A DNA stretch of 64,000 bases from Ralstonia insidiosa (GCF_008801405.1 NZ_VZPV01000001.1:3162001-3226000), one strand, 5' to 3'; positions 42,721-50,730 are shown, counted from the first letter of the stretch. The notes: generated from the letters alone by a model not told the origin. Translations and numbers: made by a program.

Positions 42721-44631
42721 ATGAATTCCGCCTCCGAATCCACCACCCCTGCCCGCCGTCCCATCCGCCCGCTGCCCGACCAGCTGATCAGCCAGATCGC
42801 GGCCGGCGAGGTGGTCGAACGGCCAGCCTCCGTGGTCAAGGAACTGCTGGAAAACGCGCTGGACGCCGGCGCCACGCAGCTCCAGATCAAGCTGGAGGAA
42901 GGCGGCGTGCGACGCATCGCCATTACCGACAACGGCGGCGGTATTCCGGCCGATGAACTGCCCGTTGCGCTGATGCGGCATGCGACCAGCAAGATCGGCT
43001 CGCTGGAAGAGCTGGAATCGGTGGCGACGCTGGGGTTTCGCGGCGAAGCGCTGGCCTCGATTGCCTCGGTGGCGGAGTTGACGCTCACCTCGCGCACCGC
43101 CCATGACGCGCACGCCACGCAAATTGTTGCGCAAACGGGGCGCGCGCAGCCGGCTTCAGGCGGCGTCGGCACCACGGTCGATGTGCAACATCTGTACTTC
43201 AACACGCCGGCGCGCCGCAAATTCCTGAAGACCGAGCAAACCGAGCTGGGTCATTGCATGGAAGTGATCCGCCGCACTGCGCTCGCGCGGCCCGATGTGG
43301 CCATCTCCGTGCATCACAACGGCAAGCCGTTGGAGCACTGGAACGCCACGCAAGCCGATTCGCGCACCGCTGCTGTGCTCGGTACAGACTTCGCCCGCGC
43401 ACGCCTGCCCTTCGAAGAAGAAGCCGGCGAGTTGCGCCTCTTCGGCTTTGCCGGCCTGCCCACCGCCTCGCGCGGCCGGGCGGACCACCAGTTCTTCTAC
43501 GTCAACGGCCGCTTCGTGCGCGACCGCCTGCTGACGCACGCCGTGCGCAGCGCCTACGAAGACGTGCTGCATGGCGACCGCTTCCCCGCCTACGTGCTGT
43601 GTCTGGAACTGCCGCCCGAAGCGGTGGACGTGAACGTGCATCCGTCCAAGATCGAGGTCCGCTTCCGTGACAGCCGTGCCGTGCACCAGTTCGTCTATCA
43701 CGCGATCCAGCGCGCGCTATCGCGTCACGCCGGCGAACAGGGCGACAGCCTGCGCACCGACATCGCCGATGCACCGGGCGTTGCGGCCACGCCCTCGCCC
43801 GCCGACAACACGACGCGCTGGATCAACCAGATGGCCGCGCGGCAGACCTCGCTCGGCATTGCACAACCGCGTGCGGAATACCTGTCGATGATGCGTGGTG
43901 ACAGCACGCCGATGCCTGCCTCGCGCCCGGCGTGGATGGCTGACGTGCCGAGCGCCGCAACGTTGTTCGACGGCGGCACCGCGACTGCCGAAGCACCGAC
44001 GTCCATCGCGGAGCCCGTCGTCGCGCCGCAAACCGATGACGACGACGCCTACCCGCTCGGCTTCGCGGTCGCCCAGTTGCACGGCATCTACGTGCTGGCG
44101 CAGAACACGCGCGGCATGGTGCTGGTCGACATGCACGCCGCGCACGAGCGCATCCTCTACGAGCAGCTCAAGACGGCGCTGGAAGCCAAGCGCGTCGAAG
44201 TGCAACCGCTGCTGATTCCGGTCACGTTTGCCGCGAGCCCAGTGGAGATCGGCACCGCAGAGGAGTTCCGCGACACGCTCACGCTGCTGGGCTTCGATAT
44301 CTCCGCCGTGTCGCCCACGACGCTGGCGGTGCGATCGGTTCCGACATTGCTGCAGAAGGCCGACGCGCAAGCCCTCGCCCGTGACGTGCTGCGTGATCTG
44401 CAAGCCTATGGCGGCTCGCGTGTGCTGGCCGAACGTCAGAACGAACTGCTCGCCACGCTGGCCTGTCACTCCGCCGTGCGTGCCAACCGCCGGCTGAATC
44501 TGGACGAGATGAACGCGCTCTTGCGCCAGATGGAAGCTACCGAACGCGCCGACCAATGCAACCACGGCCGCCCGACGTGGATCCAGCTCACCGTGGCTGA
44601 CCTGGACCGCCTGTTCCTGCGCGGCCAGTGA
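42721..44631 (+). CDS. mutL: DNA mismatch repair protein MutL
   Basis: 636 residues. GHKL ATPase motifs: LPDQLISQIAAGEVVERPASVV, Glu in KELLENALDAGA, TDNGGGI and LGFRGEALASIASV. The linker (about 340-445) is Ala/Thr/Pro rich. The C-terminal dimer domain contains DMHAAHERILYE at residue 470, which fits the endonuclease motif DQHA(x)2E(x)4E except Gln to Met, as expected where MutH is absent. It links MutS recognition to strand nicking. The start codon is set six bases after a perfect -10. miaA follows 7 bases downstream. Confidence 0.96.
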   Translation: MNSASESTTPARRPIRPLPDQLISQIAAGEVVERPASVVKELLENALDAGATQLQIKLEEGGVRRIAITDNGGGIPADELPVALMRHATSKIGSLEELESVATLGFRGEALASIASVAELTLTSRTAHDAHATQIVAQTGRAQPASGGVGTTVDVQHLYFNTPARRKFLKTEQTELGHCMEVIRRTALARPDVAISVHHNGKPLEHWNATQADSRTAAVLGTDFARARLPFEEEAGELRLFGFAGLPTASRGRADHQFFYVNGRFVRDRLLTHAVRSAYEDVLHGDRFPAYVLCLELPPEAVDVNVHPSKIEVRFRDSRAVHQFVYHAIQRALSRHAGEQGDSLRTDIADAPGVAATPSPADNTTRWINQMAARQTSLGIAQPRAEYLSMMRGDSTPMPASRPAWMADVPSAATLFDGGTATAEAPTSIAEPVVAPQTDDDDAYPLGFAVAQLHGIYVLAQNTRGMVLVDMHAAHERILYEQLKTALEAKRVEVQPLLIPVTFAASPVEIGTAEEFRDTLTLLGFDISAVSPTTLAVRSVPTLLQKADAQALARDVLRDLQAYGGSRVLAERQNELLATLACHSAVRANRRLNLDEMNALLRQMEATERADQCNHGRPTWIQLTVADLDRLFLRGQ

Positions 44632-44638
44632 GTTTGTG

Positions 44639-45619
44639 ATGACCGTGTCTTCTGCAAACGCACCGCGCGCCGTCTGCCTACTCGGGCCCACCGCATCCGG
44701 CAAGACCGCTGCCGCGCTCAAGCTCGCTGAACGCTGGCCCGTCGAAATCATCAGCATGGATTCCGCGCTGGTGTATCGCGGCATGGACATCGGCACCGCC
44801 AAACCCAGCGCTGAAGAACAGGCCGTCGCGCCGCATCATCTGATCGACATCATCGATCCGCTCGATGCGTATTCCGCCGCGCAGTTCGCCACCGATGCCA
44901 ACGCGCTGATCGACACCATCCGCGCACGCGGCAAGCTGCCGCTCATCGTCGGCGGCACGATGCTGTACTACAAGGCGCTCACGCAGGGCCTGTCCGACTT
45001 GCCCGGCGCTGATCCGGCCATCCGCGCGGAGATCGACGCCGAAGCCGCCCGCGACGGCTGGCCCGCGCTGCACGCCAAGCTCGCGCAGGTCGATCCGATT
45101 ACGGCCGCGCGATTGCATACGACGGATGCGCAACGCATTCAGCGGGCGCTGGAGCTGTATCGGCTGACGGGGCAACCGATGTCGGCCTTGCTCGCACGCG
45201 AGGTCGGCGCAAACGCCTTCCAGCAACACGACGCTGCCGCGCCCTATCTGACGATTGCGCTGGAACCGTCGGACCGCCTTGTGCTACATGCGCGCATCGC
45301 CCAACGCTTTGATGCCATGCTCGCCGGCGGCCTGCTCGACGAAGTGGAAGCATTGCGCCGTCGTGGCGATCTTTCGCCCACGTTGCCGTCCATCCGCTGC
45401 GTAGGCTATCGCCAGGCGTGGGCCTACCTCGACGGCGAGATCGACAAGACCGCGCTGCGCGAACAAGGCATCGCTGCCACGCGCCAGCTCTGCAAGCGCC
45501 AGATCACCTGGCTGCGCAGCACGCCGGAGCGGCACGTGGTCGATTGCCTCGCCCCCGATTACGTCGACCAGGTCGCGCGCCTGGTCCAAACCTCACTGGA
45601 ATCGCCATCACCACAATGA
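44639..45619 (+). CDS. miaA: tRNA dimethylallyltransferase
   Basis: 326 residues from the ATG at 44639 (a GTG 3 bases upstream is in frame). The P-loop is LLGPTASGKTAAALKLA, then DSALVYRGMDIGTAKPSAEE, LPLIVGGTMLYYKAL, and the tRNA-contact parts DAQRIQRALELYRLTGQPMS and IRCVGYRQAWAYLDGE. It adds the isopentenyl group to A37 of tRNAs reading UNN codons. mutL-miaA is a conserved operon; the next gene overlaps its stop as ATGA. Confidence 0.96.
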   Translation: MTVSSANAPRAVCLLGPTASGKTAAALKLAERWPVEIISMDSALVYRGMDIGTAKPSAEEQAVAPHHLIDIIDPLDAYSAAQFATDANALIDTIRARGKLPLIVGGTMLYYKALTQGLSDLPGADPAIRAEIDAEAARDGWPALHAKLAQVDPITAARLHTTDAQRIQRALELYRLTGQPMSALLAREVGANAFQQHDAAAPYLTIALEPSDRLVLHARIAQRFDAMLAGGLLDEVEALRRRGDLSPTLPSIRCVGYRQAWAYLDGEIDKTALREQGIAATRQLCKRQITWLRSTPERHVVDCLAPDYVDQVARLVQTSLESPSPQ

Positions 45620-46140
45620 CCACCGCCGACACCGCTACCACCTTTACGCTGCGCCCTGCCACGCCGGATGATTGCGCGGCGCTCGTTCGCCTGATCACCG
45701 CACTGGCCGAGTACGAAAAGCTCACGCACCTCGTGCAGACCACGCCCGAGGCGCTCGCCACCATGCTGTTCGGCCCGCGCCCGTATTGCGAGGCGGTGAT
45801 GGCGGAAGTCGAAGGGCAAGCCGTCGGCTTTGCGCTGTTCTTCCACAACTTCTCGACGTTCCTCTGCAAGCCAGGCCTGTATCTGGAGGACCTGTTTGTC
45901 GAGCCGGAACATCGTGGTCTTGGCATTGGCAAGGCACTGCTGATTCACCTCGCACGCCTGGCGCAGGAACGCGACTGCGGCCGCTTTGAATGGAGCGTGC
46001 TCGACTGGAACGCACCGTCGATCGCCTTCTATGAAGCCATGGGCGCCGACGTGCTGCCCGAGTGGCGCATCTGCCGCGCCACCGGCGATGCACTCGGCAC
46101 GATGGCTGCCATCCCCATGCCTGCTGCACTGGCCGCGTAA
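45616..46140 (+). CDS. GNAT-family N-acetyltransferase
   Basis: 174 residues. TLRPATPDDCAALVRLITAL, the diamine-acetyltransferase-like FALFFHNFSTFLCKPGLYLEDLFVEPEHRGLGIGKALL in two parts (acetyl-CoA loop RGLGIG), and FEWSVLDWNAPSIAFYEAMG. The pattern FFHNFSTFLCKPGLYLED resembles spermidine/spermine N-acetyltransferase-like proteins, so a polyamine or diamine acceptor is a fair guess, not shown. Coupled to miaA by ATGA. It is the last gene before the Ada-box promoter. Confidence 0.88.
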   Translation: MTTADTATTFTLRPATPDDCAALVRLITALAEYEKLTHLVQTTPEALATMLFGPRPYCEAVMAEVEGQAVGFALFFHNFSTFLCKPGLYLEDLFVEPEHRGLGIGKALLIHLARLAQERDCGRFEWSVLDWNAPSIAFYEAMGADVLPEWRICRATGDALGTMAAIPMPAALAA

Positions 46141-46155
46141 GCCGCAACACGCCCG

Positions 46156-46205
46156 AATTTGACCGCAAGCCCCGGAGTGTCGCGTGCGCGCCGGGCGCCT
46201 AACCT
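46156..46205 (+). promoter_or_regulatory. Ada box and promoter of the MGMT-2OG-alkB-alkA operon
   Basis: AAT-TTGACC-GCAA (46156-46168) matches the Ada-binding pattern AAT-N6-GCAA exactly. CGGAGTGTC lies 17 bases and GCGCCTA 39 bases from the box start, with a -10 TAACCT at 46200-46205. The same elements occur at the same offsets before ada (48791). The -35 is poor, as expected for an activator-dependent promoter. Confidence 0.8.
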
Positions 46206-46240
46206 TCGCTGCATCAAACACCACGTTGATGGAGCGAACC

Positions 46241-46750
46241 ATGAACACCCCCACCTCCCTCCGCTACGCCATTGGTGCCGGCACGCTCGGGCATGTGCTG
46301 GTCGCGGCCAATGCGCGCGGTATCTGCGCGTTGCTGCTCGGCGATCAGCCTGATGCGCTGCGCGCCGAACTCGCCATGGCATTTCCCAATGCAGCGTTGA
46401 CGCGTGACGACACCGCGCTCACATCGCAACTGGCGCAAGCCATCGCCTTGGCCGATGCACCGTCCGGCCACTTTGACGGCGCGCTCGACATCGGCGGCTC
46501 CCCCTTCCAACAAGAGGTCTGGCAAGCACTGCGCGACATCCCACCGGGCACCACCGCCACCTACACTGAGATTGCCCGGCGTATCGGCCGCCCCGAAGCC
46601 GTGCGCGCTGTCGCCACAGCCTGCGCCGCCAACCTGCTGGCCATCGTCATCCCGTGCCACCGCGTCGTGCGCGCCGATGGTGGATTGGCGGGCTATCGCT
46701 GGGGCATCGCGCGCAAACGCGCATTGCTCTCCATGGAGCTCGGCGCATGA
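46241..46750 (+). CDS. Methylated-DNA-[protein]-cysteine S-methyltransferase, Ada-C type
   Basis: 169 residues from the ATG at 46241 with GGAG upstream. It is close to the C-terminal half of Ada: RYAIGAGTLGHVLVAANARGICALLLGD, FQQEVWQALRDIPPGTTATYTEIARRIG, RAVATACAANLLAIVIPCHRVVRADG with the acceptor Cys139, and GYRWGIARKRALL. It is a stand-alone O6-alkylguanine repair protein. It opens an operon under an Ada box and overlaps the next gene by ATGA. It is likely a duplicate of the Ada methyltransferase domain encoded 2.6 kb downstream. Confidence 0.93.
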   Translation: MNTPTSLRYAIGAGTLGHVLVAANARGICALLLGDQPDALRAELAMAFPNAALTRDDTALTSQLAQAIALADAPSGHFDGALDIGGSPFQQEVWQALRDIPPGTTATYTEIARRIGRPEAVRAVATACAANLLAIVIPCHRVVRADGGLAGYRWGIARKRALLSMELGA

Positions 46751-47451
46751 CGCGCACACAGCTTGACCTCATCGATTGGCATACCGTTGAAGACGCGCTC
46801 AACGACGTCGGCAGCGCCGTGCTGCCCGGCCTGCTCGCGCACGACGCTTGCGATACGCTGGCCGCCCTTTACCCGCGCGATAACCTCTACCGCTCGCGCG
46901 TGGTGATGGCACGCCACGGCTTCGGGCGCGGCGAATACAAGTACTTCGCTTATCCGCTACCCGATGTCATCGCGCAGTTGCGCGGCGCGCTGTATCCGCA
47001 ACTTGCGCCCATCGCCAACCGCTGGAACCAAGCCATGGGCATCGACGTACGTTACCCCGCTGCGCATGCCGACTTCCTGCGCCGCTGCCACGAGGCGGGG
47101 CAATTGCGCCCCACGCCACTGATCCTGCAATACGGCCCCGGCGACTACAACTGCCTGCATCAAGACCTCTACGGCGAGCACGTCTTCCCGTTGCAGGTGG
47201 CGATCCTGCTGTCCGAGCCCGGCGGCGAATTCACCGGCGGCGAATTCGTCATGACCGAGCAGCGCCCGCGCATGCAGTCGCGCCCCGAAGTCGTACCGCT
47301 GCGCAAAGGCGACGCAGTGGTCTTTGCCGTGCACCACCGGCCCGTACAGGGCACGCGCGGCGTGTATCGCGTCAACATGCGCCACGGCGTGAGCCGCCTA
47401 CACACCGGACAGCGGCATACTGTGGGCATCATCTTCCACGATGCCCTGTGA
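46747..47451 (+). CDS. 2OG-Fe(II) oxygenase family protein of the Ada regulon
   Basis: 234 residues. The iron motif H-x-D is H138/D140 in GPGDYNCLHQDLYGEHVFPL; a double-psi core continues with VAILLSEPGGEFTGGEFVMTEQ and the distal His and Arg lie in RVNMRHGVSRLHTGQRHTVG. This is the prolyl-hydroxylase-like COG3826 type, often found beside alkB or ada genes. It is not AlkB itself, and its substrate is not known; a role in the alkylation response is inferred from operon position between MGMT and alkB. ATGA overlap with the MGMT gene. Confidence 0.85.
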   Translation: MTRTQLDLIDWHTVEDALNDVGSAVLPGLLAHDACDTLAALYPRDNLYRSRVVMARHGFGRGEYKYFAYPLPDVIAQLRGALYPQLAPIANRWNQAMGIDVRYPAAHADFLRRCHEAGQLRPTPLILQYGPGDYNCLHQDLYGEHVFPLQVAILLSEPGGEFTGGEFVMTEQRPRMQSRPEVVPLRKGDAVVFAVHHRPVQGTRGVYRVNMRHGVSRLHTGQRHTVGIIFHDAL

Positions 47452-47461
47452 GGCCGAGCGC

Positions 47462-48118
47462 ATGACAACCGGCGATCTCTTTGCCGACCAGCAACCCGTT
47501 GATGACGCGCGCATCGTGCTCGGGCCGGCCTCGTTCGTGCTGCGCGGCTTCGCACTGGCGGACGCGCCCGCGCTGCTGGCCGCCGTGGAGGCCATCGCGC
47601 AACGCGCACCGTTCCGCCACATGGTCACGCCGGGCGGCTTTGAGATGTCGGTCGCGCTCACCAACAGCGGCTCGCTGGGCTGGACGTCCGATCGTCGCGG
47701 CTACCGCTATGCCGCGCAGGATCCGCTGAGCAACCAGCCGTGGCCCCCATTGCCCGACGTGTTTCTGCGCCTCGCGCGCGATGCCGCTGCCGAAGCCGGC
47801 TTCCCCGGCTTCACACCCGACGCCTGCCTCATCAACCGCTACGTGCCCGGCACGCGGCTCTCGCTCCACCAGGACCGCGATGAGCAGGACTACAGCGCGC
47901 CCATCGTTTCGGTGTCGCTCGGTATGCCTGCGATCTTCCTGTTTGGCGGGCACAAACGCGCGGACAAGACGCAGCGCGTGCCGCTCTTCCACGGTGACGT
48001 TGTCGTCTGGGGCGGCCCTGACCGCCTGCGCTATCACGGCGTTGCACCACTCAAGGAGCACCCGCATCCGCTGCTGGGCGCGCAGCGCATCAACCTCACC
48101 TTCCGCAAAGCGGGCTGA
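47462..48118 (+). CDS. alkB: Alkylated DNA repair dioxygenase AlkB
   Basis: 218 residues. It removes methyl groups from 1-methyladenine and 3-methylcytosine by oxidation. Iron ligands are H136/D138 in LSLHQDRDEQDYSAPIVSVSLG and H192 in RLRYHGV; the 2OG-binding Arg is in QRINLTFR. FRHMVTPGGFEMSVALTNSG with GWTSDRRGYRY is the nucleotide-recognition lid of AlkB. An in-frame start at 47441 would add 7 residues. It lies third in the Ada-box operon, 10 bases after the oxygenase. Confidence 0.95.
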   Translation: MTTGDLFADQQPVDDARIVLGPASFVLRGFALADAPALLAAVEAIAQRAPFRHMVTPGGFEMSVALTNSGSLGWTSDRRGYRYAAQDPLSNQPWPPLPDVFLRLARDAAAEAGFPGFTPDACLINRYVPGTRLSLHQDRDEQDYSAPIVSVSLGMPAIFLFGGHKRADKTQRVPLFHGDVVVWGGPDRLRYHGVAPLKEHPHPLLGAQRINLTFRKAG

Positions 48119-48135
48119 CCGCATTGGCCAACACC

Positions 48136-48774
48136 ATGACCGTCGCTGCCGATCTGTCCGACGAGGCTTACACGCGTGCCGCAGATTTCCTCGCTTCGCT
48201 CGACGACGACTGGGCGCGCCACATCGCCGCCATTGGCCCATGCCGCCACGCTGCCAAACCCGCGCGCGAACCGTACGAAGCGCTCGTACGCGCCATCGCC
48301 TATCAGCAACTGCATGCCAAGGCGGGCGACGCCATCCTCGAACGCTTCCTGGCGCTGTACCCCGGCGTAAGCTTTCCTTCGCCCGCGCAGGTACTGGCCA
48401 CCGATGACGCAGCGCAACGCAGCTGCGGCTTTTCGGCGACCAAGCTGGCCACCATTCGCGGCATCGCGCAGGCCGCGCTCGATGGCGTGGTGCCCACGCG
48501 CGATGCGGCGCTCGCCATGCCGGACGAAACGCTCATCGACCGGCTCGTCACACTGCGCGGCGTCGGCCGCTGGACGGTCGAGATGCTGCTGATCTACACG
48601 CTGGAGCGCTCCGACATCCTGCCCGCCGACGACTTTGGCGTGCGCGACGGTTACCGCCGCCTGAAACGCTTGGAAACCATGCCCACGCGCAAGCAGATGG
48701 CAGACATCGGCCGGGCATGGAGCCCCTACCGCACCATCGCCGCGTGGTACCTCTGGCGGATGCCGACCAAGTGA
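48136..48774 (+). CDS. alkA: DNA-3-methyladenine glycosylase II family (AlkA-like)
   Basis: 212 residues from the ATG at 48136; an in-frame TTG at 48124 is possible. It is a short HhH-GPD glycosylase: AIAYQQLHAKAGDAILERFL, then helix-hairpin-helix TLRGVGRWTVEMLLIYTL and catalytic Asp in ILPADDFGVRDGYRRL (D166). It lacks the N-terminal beta domain of E. coli AlkA, like yeast MAG1. It excises 3-alkylated purines. Last gene of the first Ada-box operon; the second Ada box starts 17 bases after its stop. Confidence 0.92.
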   Translation: MTVAADLSDEAYTRAADFLASLDDDWARHIAAIGPCRHAAKPAREPYEALVRAIAYQQLHAKAGDAILERFLALYPGVSFPSPAQVLATDDAAQRSCGFSATKLATIRGIAQAALDGVVPTRDAALAMPDETLIDRLVTLRGVGRWTVEMLLIYTLERSDILPADDFGVRDGYRRLKRLETMPTRKQMADIGRAWSPYRTIAAWYLWRMPTK

Positions 48775-48790
48775 CACACCCGCCGCACCG

Positions 48791-48840
48791 AATTTGACCG
48801 CAAGACGCGGAGTGTCCCTGCCGGGGCACGCGCCTACAGT
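48791..48840 (+). promoter_or_regulatory. Ada box and promoter of ada
   Basis: AAT-TTGACC-GCAA (48791-48803), with CGGAGTGTC at +17, GCGCCTA at +39 and the -10 TACAGT at 48835-48840, +44 from the box start. Seventeen bases around the box (CCGAATTTGACCGCAAG) are identical to the promoter at 46153. Ada would bind just upstream of a weak -35. Confidence 0.85.
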
Positions 48841-48869
48841 ACAGGCATTGATCTCAGGAACCTGACGCC

Positions 48870-49949
48870 ATGTCCAACCTGCCGCTCTCCGTCGAAGACG
48901 ACCCGCGCTGGGCCCAGGTGCTCGCGCGTGATCCCTCGGCCGATGGCACGTTCGTCTATGCCGTGAAGACCACGGGCGTGTATTGCCAGCCCAGCAGCCC
49001 ATCGCGCCTGCCGCGCCCCGAAAACGTGGCGTTCTTCGACACCGCCGCTGACGCCGAGGCCGCCGGCTACCGCCCGAGCCGCCGCGCCAGCCCGGACCAG
49101 ACCACCGCACGCGCGCAGCAGGCCGCGCTGGTCGCGGCTGCCTGCCGCCGTATCGAAGCTGCCGATACACCGCCCTCGCTTGACGTGCTGGCGCAGGACG
49201 CCGGCCTGAGCACGTATCACTTCCACCGTCTGTTCAAGAGCGTGACCGGCCTGACCCCCAAGGCCTATGCGGACGCCCACCGCGCACGCAAGCTGCGCGC
49301 GCAGCTGGGGCGCGGCAGCTCCGTCACCGAAGCCATCTACGACGCGGGCTTCAACGCCAGCAGCCGCTTCTACGAGGCCTCCGACCACGTGCTCGGCATG
49401 ACCGCCAGCCGCTACCGCGCGGGCGGCGCGCAGACCACAATCCGCTTTGCCGTGGGCGAGTGCTCGCTCGGCTCGATCCTGGTGGCGCAGAGCGACCGGG
49501 GCATCTGCGCGATCCTGATGGGCGATGACCCGGATGCCCTCGTGCGCGATCTGCAGGACACCTTCCCCAAAGCCGAGTTGATTGGTGGCGACGCGGGTTT
49601 TGAGGATTTGGTGGCCAAAGTGGTCGGGCTGATTGAGGTGCCCTCTCTTGGCTTGGACCTGCCACTGGACGTGCGCGGCACCGCCTTCCAGGAACGGGTA
49701 TGGCAGGCGTTGCGCGAAGTGCCACCAGGCAGCACGACCAGCTACGCGGAGATTGCGGAGCGCATTGGCTCTCCCAAGGCGGTGCGCGCGGTGGCGCAGG
49801 CGTGCGCGGCCAACCATATCGCCGTGGCCATTCCATGCCATCGCGTGATCCGGCGCGACGGCAATACCTCCGGCTATCGCTGGGGCGTGGAGCGCAAACG
49901 CGCGCTGCTGGAGCGCGAAGCGCATGCCGAAGCCCTGCCTGTGGCGTGA
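48870..49949 (+). CDS. ada: Ada: methylated-DNA methyltransferase/transcriptional activator with altered zinc site
   Basis: 359 residues, same length class and domain order as E. coli Ada. The N-terminal domain DPSADGTFVYAVKTTGVYC keeps the methyl-accepting Cys (Cys39, E. coli Cys38) but the other zinc ligands are changed: Ser43, Ser70 and Ala73 stand where E. coli has Cys42, Cys69 and Cys72 (segments YCQPSSPSRLP and YRPSRRASP). The AraC domain (DVLAQDAGLSTYHFHRLFK ... AIYDAGFNASSRFYE) and the MGMT domain with PCHRVIRRDG (Cys323) look intact. Repair of O6-methylguanine should work; methyl-phosphotriester sensing by the usual zinc thiolate cannot be assumed. Own Ada-box promoter; GTGA overlap with the mini-Ada gene. 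Confidence 0.93.
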   Translation: MSNLPLSVEDDPRWAQVLARDPSADGTFVYAVKTTGVYCQPSSPSRLPRPENVAFFDTAADAEAAGYRPSRRASPDQTTARAQQAALVAAACRRIEAADTPPSLDVLAQDAGLSTYHFHRLFKSVTGLTPKAYADAHRARKLRAQLGRGSSVTEAIYDAGFNASSRFYEASDHVLGMTASRYRAGGAQTTIRFAVGECSLGSILVAQSDRGICAILMGDDPDALVRDLQDTFPKAELIGGDAGFEDLVAKVVGLIEVPSLGLDLPLDVRGTAFQERVWQALREVPPGSTTSYAEIAERIGSPKAVRAVAQACAANHIAVAIPCHRVIRRDGNTSGYRWGVERKRALLEREAHAEALPVA

Positions 49950-50209
49950 ACACCTGGACGCTGCTGGGCGCCAACGGCCAGCCCTATGAGAGCGCCATGC
50001 CCGGCACGCTGGGCGGGCATCGGCGGGCACGCATCTATGGCCGGCTCGATTGCCGTGCGGCACGGCAATCCATCGCGCGCGGCGGCTATGTCCGGCACCG
50101 CGTGTTCTTCCTGAACGAAGCCGATGCGCGTGCCGCCGGCTATCGCCCTTGCGCAGTCTGCATGCCGCAGGCGTACGCAGCGTGGAAAAGATCCATGCAT
50201 TCCGGGTAA
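49946..50209 (+). CDS. Mini-Ada: small Ada metal-binding-domain-like protein
   Basis: 87 residues from the GTG at 49946, overlapping the ada stop as GTGA. GTLGGHRRARIYGRLDC (Cys36) and EADARAAGYRPCAVCMP (Cys69, Cys72) mirror the Ada N-terminal pattern Cys38, Cys69, Cys72; the fourth ligand might be a His (His51 in YVRHRVFF) or be absent. Small proteins of this type are known as Ada metal-binding-domain proteins without a shown role. Here it keeps exactly the CxxC pair lost from the adjacent Ada. It is probably translated with Ada and may be a methyl acceptor or partner; inference from position. Confidence 0.85.
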   Translation: MNTWTLLGANGQPYESAMPGTLGGHRRARIYGRLDCRAARQSIARGGYVRHRVFFLNEADARAAGYRPCAVCMPQAYAAWKRSMHSG

Positions 50210-50247
50210 AGTCGCGGTCTTATCTTCGAACACACGCCTCGCGCGCC

Positions 50248-50676
50248 ATGATCAAACCCCTGTTTCTTGCCGTGCTCGCCGCCATTGCGCTGGCGGGCTG
50301 CGGCCGTTCCGAAGACGTACAGAAGTCCGCTGCGCCAGCACCTGCTCAGGCCTCTGCTCCCGTCGCAACCCCCGCGAGCGCGCCTGCAACCAGCACCCCC
50401 GAGCTCAGTGAAGCCGAGCAAGCCAAGGCCGCAGACATCGCCCGCGCCGCGATTGAGAAATACAAGCTGACCAGCCTGTCGCCCGAATGCTTGTCGTTCA
50501 TGGCCGGGCTGGAAGACGACACGCACTACAACGTCGAAGTGCTGGAAAACCACACGCCGGCTTGCGGTGGCGATCCGAACACCGCGCCGCACGTGGTCAC
50601 CCTGCTGATCGACAAGAACACCGGCGCGCTGCAGAAAGACGACCCGGCAAACGGCGATTACGTGCCGCTCAAGTAA
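50248..50676 (+). CDS. Lipoprotein of unknown function
   Basis: 142 residues. Lipobox LAAIALAGCGRS (Cys about 16) predicts a lipid anchor. A Pro/Ala/Ser linker (about 22-55) leads to a small globular part: AARAAIEKYKLTSLSPECLSF, TPACGGDPNTAPHVVTLLIDK and GALQKDDPANGDYVPL, with Cys residues that could pair. The C-terminal part recalls inhibitor-like or PepSY-free small lipoproteins of Burkholderiaceae but I cannot name a family. Terminator immediately downstream. Confidence 0.8.
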   Translation: MIKPLFLAVLAAIALAGCGRSEDVQKSAAPAPAQASAPVATPASAPATSTPELSEAEQAKAADIARAAIEKYKLTSLSPECLSFMAGLEDDTHYNVEVLENHTPACGGDPNTAPHVVTLLIDKNTGALQKDDPANGDYVPLK

Positions 50677-50703
50677 GTCGCTCGCCAGCGCCACGCATAA
50701 AAA

Positions 50704-50730
50704 AACCGCCGAACTTGTCGGCGGTTTTTT
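50704..50730 (+). terminator. Terminator of the lipoprotein gene
   Basis: AACCGCCGA, loop ACTTG, TCGGCGGTT then TTTT. Also lies at the 3' side of converging purM. Confidence 0.93.
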
